Below, in pieces: positions 1 through 7,721 of a DNA stretch of 28,318 bases. Location of the stretch: NCBI GenBank assembly GCA_035541735.1, contig DATKMS010000405.1, positions 1 through 28,318 of the forward strand, in the 5' to 3' direction. Both the position numbers and the translations under genes were made by a program. The notes under the pieces are model-generated. The model was not told the DNA's origin. It ran no database searches and saw only the letters and a list, made by a program, of their open reading frames with translations. Source of the DNA: DATKMS01 sp035541735 (GTDB lineage Bacteria > Desulfobacterota > Binatia > HRBIN30). Each line of letters opens with the position of its first letter. The first letter of the stretch is position 1.

Positions 1-154
1 ACGCGTCGCCGAGGATGCCTACGAGTATCTCGATGCGCCGATTCGGCGCGTCGCTGCTGCCGACGTCCCAATCCCGTTCAGCCCTGCGCTCGAACCGCTG
101 GCCTTGCCGCAGTCTGGGGATATTGTGGGGGCGGTGCGACGGATGCTGAAATGA
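1..154 (+). CDS. 2-oxoacid dehydrogenase E1 component, beta subunit (3' end only)
   Basis: This is the last 50 codons of a gene that begins outside the window; the frame starts at base 2 and ends with TGA at 152-154. The visible tail, with VPIPFSPALEP followed by ALPQ, is the typical C-terminus of the beta subunit of pyruvate, acetoin or branched-chain 2-oxoacid dehydrogenase E1, the thiamine-diphosphate enzyme that decarboxylates a 2-oxoacid and acylates the lipoyl group of E2. It closely resembles the end of the complete E1-beta at 11014-11982 (TPIPFSPPLEE), so the organism has at least two such complexes. The next gene carries lipoyl and subunit-binding domains, which suggests the two proteins work together. 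The substrate cannot be told from this fragment. Confidence 0.85.
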   Translation, partial: RVAEDAYEYLDAPIRRVAAADVPIPFSPALEPLALPQSGDIVGAVRRMLK

Positions 155-182
155 AGTGACGTTGTTCTCGGAACGCTTGCCG

Positions 183-1760
183 ATGCACCCCGTCGTCCTC
201 CCCATCCTCGATGCCAACATGACCCACGGCGTCATCCGTGCGTGGTTCAAGCGCGAAGGCGATGAGGTGCGGTGCGGCGAGGCGCTGTTCGAGGTGGAGA
301 CCGACAAGGTAAACGCCGAGGTGGTCGCCGACGTTGCGGGGATCGTGCGCCAGATCGTTGCCCCTGCAGGGACGCGCGTTCCCGTGCTCGCCGTTCTTGC
401 ATTCGTCGGCGCACCAGACGAGGCGCTTCCCGCTGCGGAGCGCTGGCATACGCCTGCTCCCGCCGAAGCGGTGGCACCGGCCGATTCGCTGGAGCGTGCG
501 CGGCCGGCCCCAGGCGTTCTCGACGCTCGGCAGGATCGCGTCGCCGCCAGCCCCGCCGCGCGCCGCTTGGCGCGCGAGCGGGGCGTGGCGTTGGAGAACC
601 TCCGTGGCACCGGGCCGCGGGGTGAGATCACGCGGGCCGACGTCGAAGCGGCGAGCCCGCCCGCCGGGAACGGGCAGATGGACCGCGCCTTTCTCGACCT
701 CCTGCGCCGCGACCCCGCGGCCTTCCGCGCGCTGGCGTCGGAGCTGAAGGTGCATCTCTACCGGCAGCACGGCGCATGCATCGCTGAGGGTGTGCGTATC
801 GAGCCGGGTGCGCTCGTCATTGCAGCGCAGATCTCGATTGGTGCTGCCTCCACCATCGGCGCCGACTCGAACATCGAATGTGACACCCTGCGGCTCGGCC
901 GGCTGGTGGCATTCGGCAAGCGGACACGGGTGCGCTGTCGCTCGGTTGAGATCGGCGACGCCCTGTGGTCGAAAGACGACGTAGTGATCGGTGGCGGCGG
1001 CGGCGAGGAAGCCGGTGCATGCTTGCGCGCCGGCGATGCGTGCTTCTTCGGGGAGGGCGCCTATCTCAACACGTGTCAGCCGCTCACATTGGGTGACGAG
1101 GTGTGCATCGGCTCGCGCGCCATGCTGTTCACGCACAGCCACTGGCAATCCGTGCTGCGCGGCTCCCCGTCGCTCTTCGCACCCATTACGGTGGGCGACC
1201 ATGTGTTCATCGGTAACCAGGCGTTCGTGTTTCCAGGCGTGACCATCGGTGCGGGTGCGACCGTCATGGTCAACTCGTTCGTCGCCCTCAACGTGCCGGC
1301 CGACACCCTCGTCGGCGGCGTCCCGGCACAGGTGGTGCGCCATATGGCTACGCCATCGCGGGACGAGCAGGTTGCCATCGTGCGCGACCGCCTCGTGCCG
1401 GAGCTGGCGGCGCTCCTCGCTGCGCACGGCGGCCAAGTCGCGCAGCACGTGGACGGCGCAGCGATCACTTTGAATCTCAACGACGGGAGGGGGGTGCGGT
1501 TCACGCCCGCATGGAACGGCACCGAGCCGCGTCCGCAACAGCGGCTGGTGGTCCTGGCCTTTGCCGATGCCACGACGACGACCGTCCCTCCACGTGTGAC
1601 ACTGTTTGACCTCGCAGGATCCCGGGTGCTCGGTATGCAGGACGATCTCTCGGACGAGGTGCGCGAGTTCTGCCGCCGCCGCGGCATCCGCTTCCGGCCC
1701 TTCGCGTGGCGCTATCGCGTCGGCCACTTCGAAGGCGAGCGCTTCATCGGCAGGGCGTGA
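183..1760 (+). CDS. E2-like fusion: lipoyl domain, subunit-binding domain and hexapeptide acyltransferase
   Basis: This 525-residue protein looks like a 2-oxoacid dehydrogenase E2 at its N-terminus but not after it. Residues 1-78 form a biotinyl/lipoyl domain with the lipoylation motif ETDKVNAE (Lys42). Residues 119-156 are a peripheral subunit-binding domain (ASPAARRLARE, then GTGPRGEITRADVE), which in known complexes docks E1 or E3. The usual catalytic core with its HxxxDG motif is absent. Residues about 200-388 are instead a left-handed beta-helix of hexapeptide repeats of the WbbJ/LacA type, with a candidate catalytic His in FTHSHW (318 or 320) and the closing VPADTLVGGVPAQVVR. Residues 395-525 are a C-terminal domain ending near EFCRRRGIRF, a form I recall from acyltransferases. 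A GTG at 156 would add nine residues; the ATG at 183 matches normal lipoyl-domain starts. It follows an E1-beta gene and overlaps the next gene's possible GTG start. The domain reading is firm; the function is inferred. Confidence 0.85.
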   Translation: MHPVVLPILDANMTHGVIRAWFKREGDEVRCGEALFEVETDKVNAEVVADVAGIVRQIVAPAGTRVPVLAVLAFVGAPDEALPAAERWHTPAPAEAVAPADSLERARPAPGVLDARQDRVAASPAARRLARERGVALENLRGTGPRGEITRADVEAASPPAGNGQMDRAFLDLLRRDPAAFRALASELKVHLYRQHGACIAEGVRIEPGALVIAAQISIGAASTIGADSNIECDTLRLGRLVAFGKRTRVRCRSVEIGDALWSKDDVVIGGGGGEEAGACLRAGDACFFGEGAYLNTCQPLTLGDEVCIGSRAMLFTHSHWQSVLRGSPSLFAPITVGDHVFIGNQAFVFPGVTIGAGATVMVNSFVALNVPADTLVGGVPAQVVRHMATPSRDEQVAIVRDRLVPELAALLAAHGGQVAQHVDGAAITLNLNDGRGVRFTPAWNGTEPRPQQRLVVLAFADATTTTVPPRVTLFDLAGSRVLGMQDDLSDEVREFCRRRGIRFRPFAWRYRVGHFEGERFIGRA

Positions 1761-1762
1761 CG

Positions 1763-2557
1763 ATGGCCACGCAGCGTGACCCCGAAGGGTTCGACGCCGC
1801 AACGACGACGCGCTGGCTCGGCTACGTGCGCAGCCTGCTGTGGCCGTACTTCCGCCCGCGTGTGATCGGCGCAGAGCATCTTCCCAAGGGGCGCGCCCTC
1901 ATCATCGGCTGCCATTCCGGTATCATTCCTTACGACGCGGCGTGCACCTTGGTGGCCATCCATGACGCCACCGGGCGCTTCTCGCGTGCCATCGGCGACA
2001 ACTTGTTCGGGCAGGTCGGCTTCGTCCAAGGTTTCCTGCGGCGGCAGGGCGCCGTCGTCGGCCGGCCCGAGGTGGTTGAGCGGTTGCTGCGCCGAGGGCA
2101 CTACGTGCTGGTCTTCCCGGGCGGCGCACGCGACATGGAGCGGCCATACCTGACGCAGCGCTACCGCGTGCTGCCGCATCGCGGCTATGCACCGGGGCAC
2201 GGCGGCTACATCAAGATCGCCTTGCGCACGCGCGCGCCGATCGTGCCGCTGGCCGTCGTCGGTGCGGAGGAAGCCCACGTCATGCTCGCCAACCTTCCGC
2301 CGGTGGCCCGCGCCGTCCGGATGCCGTTCTTCCCTTGGGTGCTGTTCCCGTTGCCGCTGCCGGTGAAGCTCTACATCCGTTTTGGGCCGCCGATCGTTTT
2401 GCCGGGGACGGCGGCGGATGCAAACGATCAGCAGAAAGTAGATCAGCTCAACAAGATGGTCCGCCGGCGGGTGCAGCAGCTCATCGACGATACGGTGCGC
2501 CGCCGCCGTGGGATCATCCTCAGCACGTACGACGAAAGCCGGGGCGGTAGGCGATGA
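1763..2557 (+). CDS. lysophospholipid acyltransferase-like protein (PlsC/MGAT-like)
   Basis: The 264-residue protein belongs to the glycerolipid acyltransferase superfamily. CHSGIIPYD near residue 47 corresponds to the catalytic His/Asp block, in the spaced form seen in MGAT-like members rather than the strict HX4D of PlsC. VFPGGARDMERP near residue 120 is the substrate-binding FPEGxR-type block, and APIVPLAVVGAEE is the conserved following strand. A hydrophobic stretch, FFPWVLFPLPLPVKLYI, suggests membrane association. The family moves an acyl chain from acyl-CoA or acyl-ACP to a glycerolipid or similar hydroxyl; the acceptor here is unknown. The ATG at 1763 lies 2 nt after the fusion gene's stop, and the end overlaps the hydrolase start by ATGA, so the genes are surely co-transcribed. 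Confidence 0.85.
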   Translation: MATQRDPEGFDAATTTRWLGYVRSLLWPYFRPRVIGAEHLPKGRALIIGCHSGIIPYDAACTLVAIHDATGRFSRAIGDNLFGQVGFVQGFLRRQGAVVGRPEVVERLLRRGHYVLVFPGGARDMERPYLTQRYRVLPHRGYAPGHGGYIKIALRTRAPIVPLAVVGAEEAHVMLANLPPVARAVRMPFFPWVLFPLPLPVKLYIRFGPPIVLPGTAADANDQQKVDQLNKMVRRRVQQLIDDTVRRRRGIILSTYDESRGGRR

Positions 2558-3573
2558 GCGAAGCGGCATCTGCAGCGGACGAGACCGCCGCTTTCGACAG
2601 GCGTGCCAGCATCGAGTTTGCACGCACGACGGACGGCTGGGACCTGGCGCTGCATCACTACCAGGGCATGCGCAGCGATCTGCCACCGGCAATCCTGGTG
2701 TCGGGCTACGCGTGCAACCGGTACTTCATGGATTTCGACGACCATTACTCGCTGGCGCGCTTCCTGGCGCGGCGCGGCATCGACGCGTGGGTTCTGGAGC
2801 TCCGCGGCCATGGCCACAGTGAAGTCGCGGTGGGCCGGCAACGCGGGTGGACTTTCGATGACCTCGTCCGTTTCGATGTGCCTGCGGCGATCACGCACGT
2901 GCGGGCGCAGGCCGGCGGGCGGCGGCTGGTGTGGATCGGCCACAGCATGGGCGGCATGATCGCCTACGCAGCACTCGGCCTGAACCCGGCTGTTCAGGAC
3001 GCCTTGGCGGGCCTTGTGCCGATGGCATCGCCGATGGGTTTCCCGCCGGTGTCCTCCCCGATGATGCGCACCCTCGGTGAGATGTTTCTGGCGCTGCCGC
3101 TGCCGTCGCGGCTGCCGCAACGCGGGGTGCTGGTCGCCTTGTGGTCGGTTCTCCGTTGGTCACCGGGCGCGGCGCAAGTGGGAATGAACCCGGCGAACAT
3201 CGACCCACATGCCTTCGGCCGGGCGTTGCGCCTGTTCATGTCCAACGTGCCGCGTTCGAAGCTGCGCCAGTTGGCGCAGTGGTCGTTGAGCGGCGAGTTC
3301 CGCTCGTGCGACGGCAGCATCGACTACCGAGCCAACCTGTCGCGTATCAACACGCCGGCGCTGATCATCGCCGGTGCCGCCGACCGTCTGGCGTCGCCCG
3401 AGATGGTGCGTTTCGCGCACGACCGCATCAGCTCGGCGCAGAAGCGGTACCGCGAGTTCGGCGTGCGCAGCGGTGACAGCGCGGACTACGGCCACGTCGA
3501 CTTGATCTTCGGCCGGCGTGCGCCCGACGAAGTGTTCCCGGTGGTCGGTGACTGGATCGAGCATATCCGCTGA
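2554..3573 (+). CDS. alpha/beta fold hydrolase, lipase-like
   Basis: The 339-residue protein has an alpha/beta-hydrolase fold. The nucleophile elbow is GHSMGG with Ser131; Asp277 in IIAGAADRLASPE and His314 in DYGHVDLIFG complete a plausible catalytic triad. The oxyanion-side strand ILVSGYACNRYFMDF and the end around HVDLIFGRRAPDEVFPVVGDW resemble the acid-lipase and PHA-synthase-like branches more than small esterases. No signal peptide is seen, so the enzyme is probably cytoplasmic. Its start overlaps the acyltransferase stop by 4 nt, which suggests an acyl ester or thioester substrate connected with that enzyme. This substrate is inference. Confidence 0.85.
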   Translation: MSEAASAADETAAFDRRASIEFARTTDGWDLALHHYQGMRSDLPPAILVSGYACNRYFMDFDDHYSLARFLARRGIDAWVLELRGHGHSEVAVGRQRGWTFDDLVRFDVPAAITHVRAQAGGRRLVWIGHSMGGMIAYAALGLNPAVQDALAGLVPMASPMGFPPVSSPMMRTLGEMFLALPLPSRLPQRGVLVALWSVLRWSPGAAQVGMNPANIDPHAFGRALRLFMSNVPRSKLRQLAQWSLSGEFRSCDGSIDYRANLSRINTPALIIAGAADRLASPEMVRFAHDRISSAQKRYREFGVRSGDSADYGHVDLIFGRRAPDEVFPVVGDWIEHIR

Positions 3574-3588
3574 GCAGGAGCTGAGACC

Positions 3589-4527
3589 ATGAGCGTGACG
3601 CGCATCCGATTCGGCATTCAAACCGGGCAGCAGTTTGCGGCGTGGGACGAAATCGTGCGCATCTGGCAGCGTGCCGAGGCGCTCGGCTACGACACGGCGT
3701 GGACCTACGACCATTTCGTAGCCGTGATGATGGATCCGTTCGATCCGTGCCTGGAGGCGTGGAGCTGCCTGGCGGCGCTGGCGGTGCACACGCGCACGAT
3801 TCGCATCGGCGCGCTGGTGACCGGCAACACCTATCGGCACCCGGCGATCCTGGCGAAGATCGCCACCACCGTTGACGTGATCAGCAACGGCCGGCTCGAG
3901 TTCGGCATCGGCGCCGGCTGGTACGAGCCGGAGCACACCATGTTCGGCTTGCCGTTCGGTTCGGTGCGTTCGCGCTGCGAGCGGTTGGACGAGGCGTTGA
4001 CGGCGATACGGGCGCTGTGGCGCGAATCACAGGCGAGTTTCACGGGCACGCACTATCAGCTCAGCGCCGCGATCAGCGAGCCCAAGCCGGTGCAGAAGCC
4101 GCATCCGCCGATCACCATCGCGGGCGCCGGCGAGAAGCGGCTGCTGCCCATCGTGGCGCGTCACGCCGATGCGTGGAGCTCGTTCGGCTCGCCCGAGGTG
4201 TTCCGGCGCAAGATCGACGTCCTGCGCGGCTACTGCGAAAGGGAAGGGCGCGACTGCGATGCGATTGAAAAGCAGGTGTTGGTGCCGACGGCGATCACCG
4301 ACGACCTGTCCACCGTCGCGCCGCTCATCCAAGGCTACGCGCTCTACCAGCAGCTCAGCGAAGAGGAGGCACGGCGTTGGATGCTGCTCGGCAGCGCCGA
4401 CGACGTATGCCGGCAGATCGACGCCTTCGTCGCCGCCGGTGTGAGCCACTTCGTGGTGACGCTGTCGCCGTACAACTTCGACGTCTTCGAGCGCTTCGCA
4501 GTAGAGGTCCTGCCGCGCTACCGGTGA
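3589..4527 (+). CDS. LLM-class F420-dependent oxidoreductase, Rv1855c-like
   Basis: The 312-residue protein is a TIM-barrel oxidoreductase of the bacterial-luciferase-like (LLM) superfamily. The opening FGIQTGQQFAAWDEIVRIWQRAE followed by DTAWTYDHF matches my memory of the Rv1855c-type group of probable F420-dependent enzymes. RIGALVTGNTYRHPAILAKIATTVDVISNGRLEFGIGAGW is the conserved core strand and cofactor region. A ribosome-binding site (AGGAGC) stands before ATG 3589, 15 nt after the hydrolase stop, so it is likely the last gene of the operon. F420 rather than FMN as cofactor is inferred from the subgroup. The substrate is unknown. Confidence 0.85.
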   Translation: MSVTRIRFGIQTGQQFAAWDEIVRIWQRAEALGYDTAWTYDHFVAVMMDPFDPCLEAWSCLAALAVHTRTIRIGALVTGNTYRHPAILAKIATTVDVISNGRLEFGIGAGWYEPEHTMFGLPFGSVRSRCERLDEALTAIRALWRESQASFTGTHYQLSAAISEPKPVQKPHPPITIAGAGEKRLLPIVARHADAWSSFGSPEVFRRKIDVLRGYCEREGRDCDAIEKQVLVPTAITDDLSTVAPLIQGYALYQQLSEEEARRWMLLGSADDVCRQIDAFVAAGVSHFVVTLSPYNFDVFERFAVEVLPRYR

Positions 4528-4593
4528 TTGTGACAACCCCTGCGCAGCGCGCCCCTTGCACCGCCGGTGCGTCTCCTTTATTGACCGGGAGCG

Positions 4594-5910
4594 ATGCAGC
4601 GGGTCGGACGACCGATAGAAGATGCGCAGGGCAAGCTCGGCGTGCTGCTTGTCGGACTAGGGGCGGTGAGCAGCACCTTCATCGCCGGCGTTGAGCTGAT
4701 CAAGAAGGGCGTCGGAAAGCCGATTGGTTCGCTCACGCAGCTCGGAACCATTCGGCTCGGCAAGCGCACCGATAAACGGACGCCACGTATCCGCGACTTT
4801 GTGCCGCTGGCATCTCTGAGCGACTTGACGTTCGGCGCGTGGGACATCTTCCCGGACAACGCGTATCAAGCCGCGTTGCGTGCAGGCGTGGTCGAGCGCG
4901 GGCTGATAGAGGTAGTGCGCGACGAGCTGGAAGGCGTGGTGCCGTGGCAGGGGGTCTTCGATCACGAGTACGTGAAGCGGCTCAACGGCACGCACGTGAA
5001 GCAGGGGCCCACGAAGCTTGACCTGGCGCAGCAGCTCATGGCCGACATCGACGCCTTCCACGCACGCTCCGGTGTGGCTCGAACCGTGATGGTGTGGTGC
5101 GGCAGCACCGAGAGTTTCCTGGTGCCCGGTGCGGTCCATAGCTCGCTGGCAAACTTCGAGGCTGGTTTGCGCCAGAACGATGCGGCCATCGCGCCGAGTA
5201 TGATCTATGCGTACGCGGCGTTGTCACGCGGCATCCCGTTCGCGAATGGCGCACCCAATCTCACAGTCGATATTCCGGCGCTGATGGAATTGGCGGACCG
5301 CAACCGTGTGCCCATCTGTGGCAAGGACCTCAAGACCGGCCAGACGCTGCTCAAGACGATCATCGCGCCCGGCCTGAAAGCGCGGATGCTGGGCCTCACG
5401 GGGTGGTTTTCGACCAATATCCTGGGAAACCGGGACGGGGAAGTGTTGGATGAGCCGTCCTCCTTCAAGACGAAGGAGGAAAGCAAGCTCTCGGTCCTGG
5501 ACGTCATGCTGCAAAAGGATCTCTATCCCGATCTCTATAAGGGATACCTCCACCAGGTACACATCCACTACTATCCGCCCCGCGGCGACAACAAGGAAGG
5601 CTGGGACAACATCGATATCTTCGGGTGGCTCGGCTATCCGATGCAGATCAAGATCAACTTTTTGTGCCGCGACTCGATTCTGGCCGCACCCATCGTCCTT
5701 GACCTGGCGCTGTTCCTCGACCTGGCCCAGCGCGCGGGAATGAAGGGGATTCAGGAGTGGCTGTCCTTCTACTTCAAGAGCCCCCAAACTGCCCCTGGCC
5801 TTTATGCCGAGCACGACCTGTTCATCCAGCTGATGAAGCTGAAAAACACGCTACGCTACCTGCGCGGTGAAGAGCTGATCACGCACCTCGGGTTGGAATA
5901 CTACGACTGA
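4594..5910 (+). CDS. ino1: inositol-3-phosphate synthase
   Basis: The 438-residue protein is myo-inositol-1-phosphate (inositol-3-phosphate) synthase, which converts glucose 6-phosphate to inositol phosphate using bound NAD. Visible signatures are the Rossmann strand VLLVGLGAVSSTFIAGVEL, the NGAPNLTVDIPAL segment, CGKDLKTGQTLLKT with the catalytic lysines, LTGWFSTNILGNRDGEVLD and NFLCRDSILAAPIVLDL. The length suits the bacterial form. A GGGAG ribosome-binding site stands just before the ATG. It lies 66 nt after the LLM gene on the same strand and may be read through from it or have its own promoter. Its product could feed phosphatidylinositol-type lipids, a possible tie to the upstream acyltransferase; that link is speculation. 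Confidence 0.95.
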   Translation: MQRVGRPIEDAQGKLGVLLVGLGAVSSTFIAGVELIKKGVGKPIGSLTQLGTIRLGKRTDKRTPRIRDFVPLASLSDLTFGAWDIFPDNAYQAALRAGVVERGLIEVVRDELEGVVPWQGVFDHEYVKRLNGTHVKQGPTKLDLAQQLMADIDAFHARSGVARTVMVWCGSTESFLVPGAVHSSLANFEAGLRQNDAAIAPSMIYAYAALSRGIPFANGAPNLTVDIPALMELADRNRVPICGKDLKTGQTLLKTIIAPGLKARMLGLTGWFSTNILGNRDGEVLDEPSSFKTKEESKLSVLDVMLQKDLYPDLYKGYLHQVHIHYYPPRGDNKEGWDNIDIFGWLGYPMQIKINFLCRDSILAAPIVLDLALFLDLAQRAGMKGIQEWLSFYFKSPQTAPGLYAEHDLFIQLMKLKNTLRYLRGEELITHLGLEYYD

Positions 5911-5987
5911 GCACCAGCGACGGCAGGCCTGAGGGAACGGAAAAACCAAGAAAAGAGGCTTGCCGGGCTGGAATCGCAAGATTTTGC

Positions 5988-6017
5988 TTGACAGCGACGG
6001 CCCGATTTTGCACTTAT
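5988..6017 (+). promoter_or_regulatory. putative sigma-70 promoter for the HU gene
   Basis: A perfect TTGACA (5988-5993) is followed after 18 nt by ACTTAT (6012-6017), about 75 nt before the HU start. The same ACTTAT at the same spacing follows TTGACA upstream of the gene at 13248-13454, which supports it as a -10 box although it fits TATAAT poorly. Confidence 0.45.
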
Positions 6018-6090
6018 ACGCCGTTTATCGGCTCGGCAGAAGCGTGTCGAGGAGGCAGACATCAACTAGCTGAGGGGAGAGGAAGGGCCC

Positions 6091-6372
6091 ATGACGAAAT
6101 CACAACTCGTGCAAAAGTTGGCCGAAGCATCGGAGGTCAGCAAGAAGCAGGCGGACGCGACGCTGCTGGCGTTGGTCGAGCTGACTGTTGGTTCGGTGCG
6201 CAAAGGCGAGCCGGTGAAGATCCCAGGCCTTGGGACGTTCCGCAAGGTGCAGACGAAGGCGCGCATGGGACGCAACCCGCAGACGGGTGAGGCGATCAAG
6301 ATTCCGGCCCGCAAGAAGGTGCGTTTTTCGGTCGCCAAGACGTTCAAGGAATCGGTGCTCGGCAAGAAGTGA
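6091..6372 (+). CDS. hup: HU family DNA-binding protein
   Basis: The 93-residue protein is a histone-like DNA-bending protein of the HU/IHF family that acts as a dimer on the nucleoid. It begins MTKSQLVQKLAEASEVSKKQA, has the conserved GLGTFRKV turn, and carries the beta-arm motif GRNPQTGEAIKIPARKKVRF containing the Pro that intercalates into DNA. The length is normal. AGGAAGG precedes ATG 6091 at good spacing. It appears to be a single-gene unit with a candidate promoter upstream and two hairpins downstream. HU and IHF subunits cannot be separated confidently here; HU is the simpler call. Confidence 0.95.
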   Translation: MTKSQLVQKLAEASEVSKKQADATLLALVELTVGSVRKGEPVKIPGLGTFRKVQTKARMGRNPQTGEAIKIPARKKVRFSVAKTFKESVLGKK

Positions 6373-6377
6373 CGTGG

Positions 6378-6454
6378 CATCCGGCGCGACGGTGCCGGAT
6401 GTGCTGCGTGGCCCACCTCGTCCGGGCACACCCCGCCGGGCGTGGTGTGCCCGG
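6378..6454 (+). terminator. two consecutive hairpins after the HU gene
   Basis: The first stem pairs CATCCGGC (6378-6385) with GCCGGATG (6394-6401). The second pairs CCGGGCACACC (6422-6432) with GGTGTGCCCGG (6444-6454), an 11-bp perfect stem. Neither is followed by a clear T-run, so they are transcript-end or stabilising structures rather than textbook terminators. Confidence 0.5.
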
Positions 6455-6565
6455 GGCCGAGTGATTAGTGTCGTTCCGCCAATTGCGTAGTGCTTTTCAT
6501 TTGGCAGATGAGAGGCTTGTGTTTAAGGTTTGGGGCGCATTTGGGATGGTGTGGGGGGAGCAGCT

Positions 6566-6955
6566 ATGACTGACCGATCCTTTGGGTTGTTCGAACCGGA
6601 TGCGTTGTTGCCAGCCCAGTTTTATGCTGCTTTTCGCGGCGGCTCGGCGGTGCGCGGTGAGAAGCGGCTGATGCTCGCCGTTCTCCAAGATGCGCTCGAT
6701 TGCTACCAGAAGTACGCATTCGCCAGGGACGGGCACGGTCGCCAATTGTTCGGCGACGCCGATGCCTGGATCAGCTGCGAGGATCGCGACTGGTATTTTT
6801 CCTTCGAAAACATCTGCGAAACCTTGGAGATCAATCCGGAATATCTGCGCCGCGGTGTGCAACGCTGGCGCACGCAGGCGGTGCAGGGCCGTCCGCAAGC
6901 CGGTCGAGACGCGACTGCTCCGGCCGCAGACAACCGCTTCCTGGCCGTCGGCTGA
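6566..6955 (+). CDS. conserved small protein of unknown function (paralogue of 7722-8018)
   Basis: The 129-residue protein has no function I can name. Its core, EKRLMLAVLQDALDCYQKY, then GDADAWISCEDRDWYFSFEN and ICETLEINPEYLRRGVQRW, is a pattern I recall in many deltaproteobacterial and related genomes as a hypothetical protein. The segment FSFENICETLEINPEYLRRG (79-98) could form a helix-turn-helix. The start at ATG 6566 is chosen because a GGGGGGAG ribosome-binding site precedes it; an upstream in-frame start lacks one. The C-terminal 25 residues are low-complexity. The same core recurs in the minus-strand gene at 7722-8018, on the other side of coaE. Confidence 0.8.
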   Translation: MTDRSFGLFEPDALLPAQFYAAFRGGSAVRGEKRLMLAVLQDALDCYQKYAFARDGHGRQLFGDADAWISCEDRDWYFSFENICETLEINPEYLRRGVQRWRTQAVQGRPQAGRDATAPAADNRFLAVG

Positions 6956-7102
6956 ACTCGGCTGCCAAGTCACCGGCCGCTTCGAATCAACTCGGACGTC
7001 TTGTGCTCTCACGTGGCGCGGCGGTCATTTCAGCGACCGGGGCGCCGTGTCGGTACGGCGTGAGGCTTCGAATGGACCGGGCATGAAGGGCGCAGTCTGG
7101 CC

Positions 7103-7711
7103 ATGCGGCTGCTGACCATCGGACTCACTGGCGGTATCGGATCGGGAAAGAGCACGGTCGCCCAAATCCTCGAGGATTTGGGTGCTGCGGTGATTCATGG
7201 CGACGCCGTTGGCCACGAAGTCTACCTGCCACATACCGAAGGTTGGCGCGGCGTCACAGCGGCCTTTGGGCCGGACATCGTCAAGCCCGACCAAACCATC
7301 GACCGTGGCAAGCTGGGAACAATCGTCTTCCGCGACGCCGCAGCGTTGAGGCGCCTCAACGCCATCGTGCACCCGCTGATCTTCACCGAGGTGCAGTCCC
7401 GTATCCGCTCGCTGCGCGCCTCCGGCATCACCCAGCCCATCGTCGTCGAGGCGGCGGTGTTGATCGAAGCCAACTGGTTGCCGCTCGTTGATGAGGTCTG
7501 GTTGGTGGTTGCAGGCAAGGAGGCGGTCATTGACCGTCTCGCCCAGCAACGCGGTCTAGCGCCGGAGGACGTTGCGCGGCGCCTGGAGGCCCAGCTCACC
7601 GATGCGGAGAGGCGTAGGGTTGCTCAGGTGGTGATCGAAAATCGCGGCTCGCTCGAGCAGCTACGAGAACAAGTGGAATCGATCTGGCAACGCGTCACTG
7701 CAGGAAAATGA
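7103..7711 (+). CDS. coaE: dephospho-CoA kinase
   Basis: The 202-residue protein catalyses the last step of coenzyme A synthesis, ATP-dependent phosphorylation of the 3'-hydroxyl of dephospho-CoA, in the cytoplasm. It starts MRLLTIGLTGGIGSGKSTVAQ with the P-loop GGIGSGKST at 10-18. The substrate-side motif around DAVGHEVY, the LNAIVHPLI segment and VVEAAVLIEANW are all typical of the family, and the length is normal. It stands 147 nt after the small protein gene on the same strand and is convergent with its paralogue, whose stop lies 10 nt away. No strong ribosome-binding site is visible. Confidence 0.95.
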   Translation: MRLLTIGLTGGIGSGKSTVAQILEDLGAAVIHGDAVGHEVYLPHTEGWRGVTAAFGPDIVKPDQTIDRGKLGTIVFRDAAALRRLNAIVHPLIFTEVQSRIRSLRASGITQPIVVEAAVLIEANWLPLVDEVWLVVAGKEAVIDRLAQQRGLAPEDVARRLEAQLTDAERRRVAQVVIENRGSLEQLREQVESIWQRVTAGK

Positions 7712-7721
7712 CGCGCCCCGG

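Noticed and set aside
78..1802. A very long open frame on the minus strand opposite the E2-like fusion gene
   Set aside because: It lacks any recognisable domain and is rich in Arg, His and Ala, as expected for the antisense of GC-rich coding sequence. The plus-strand frame has clear domains.
4558..4580. GCACC-GCC-GGTGC followed by a T-rich stretch as terminator after the LLM gene
   Set aside because: The stem is only 5 bp with a 3-nt loop and the T-run is broken; too weak to list as a terminator.
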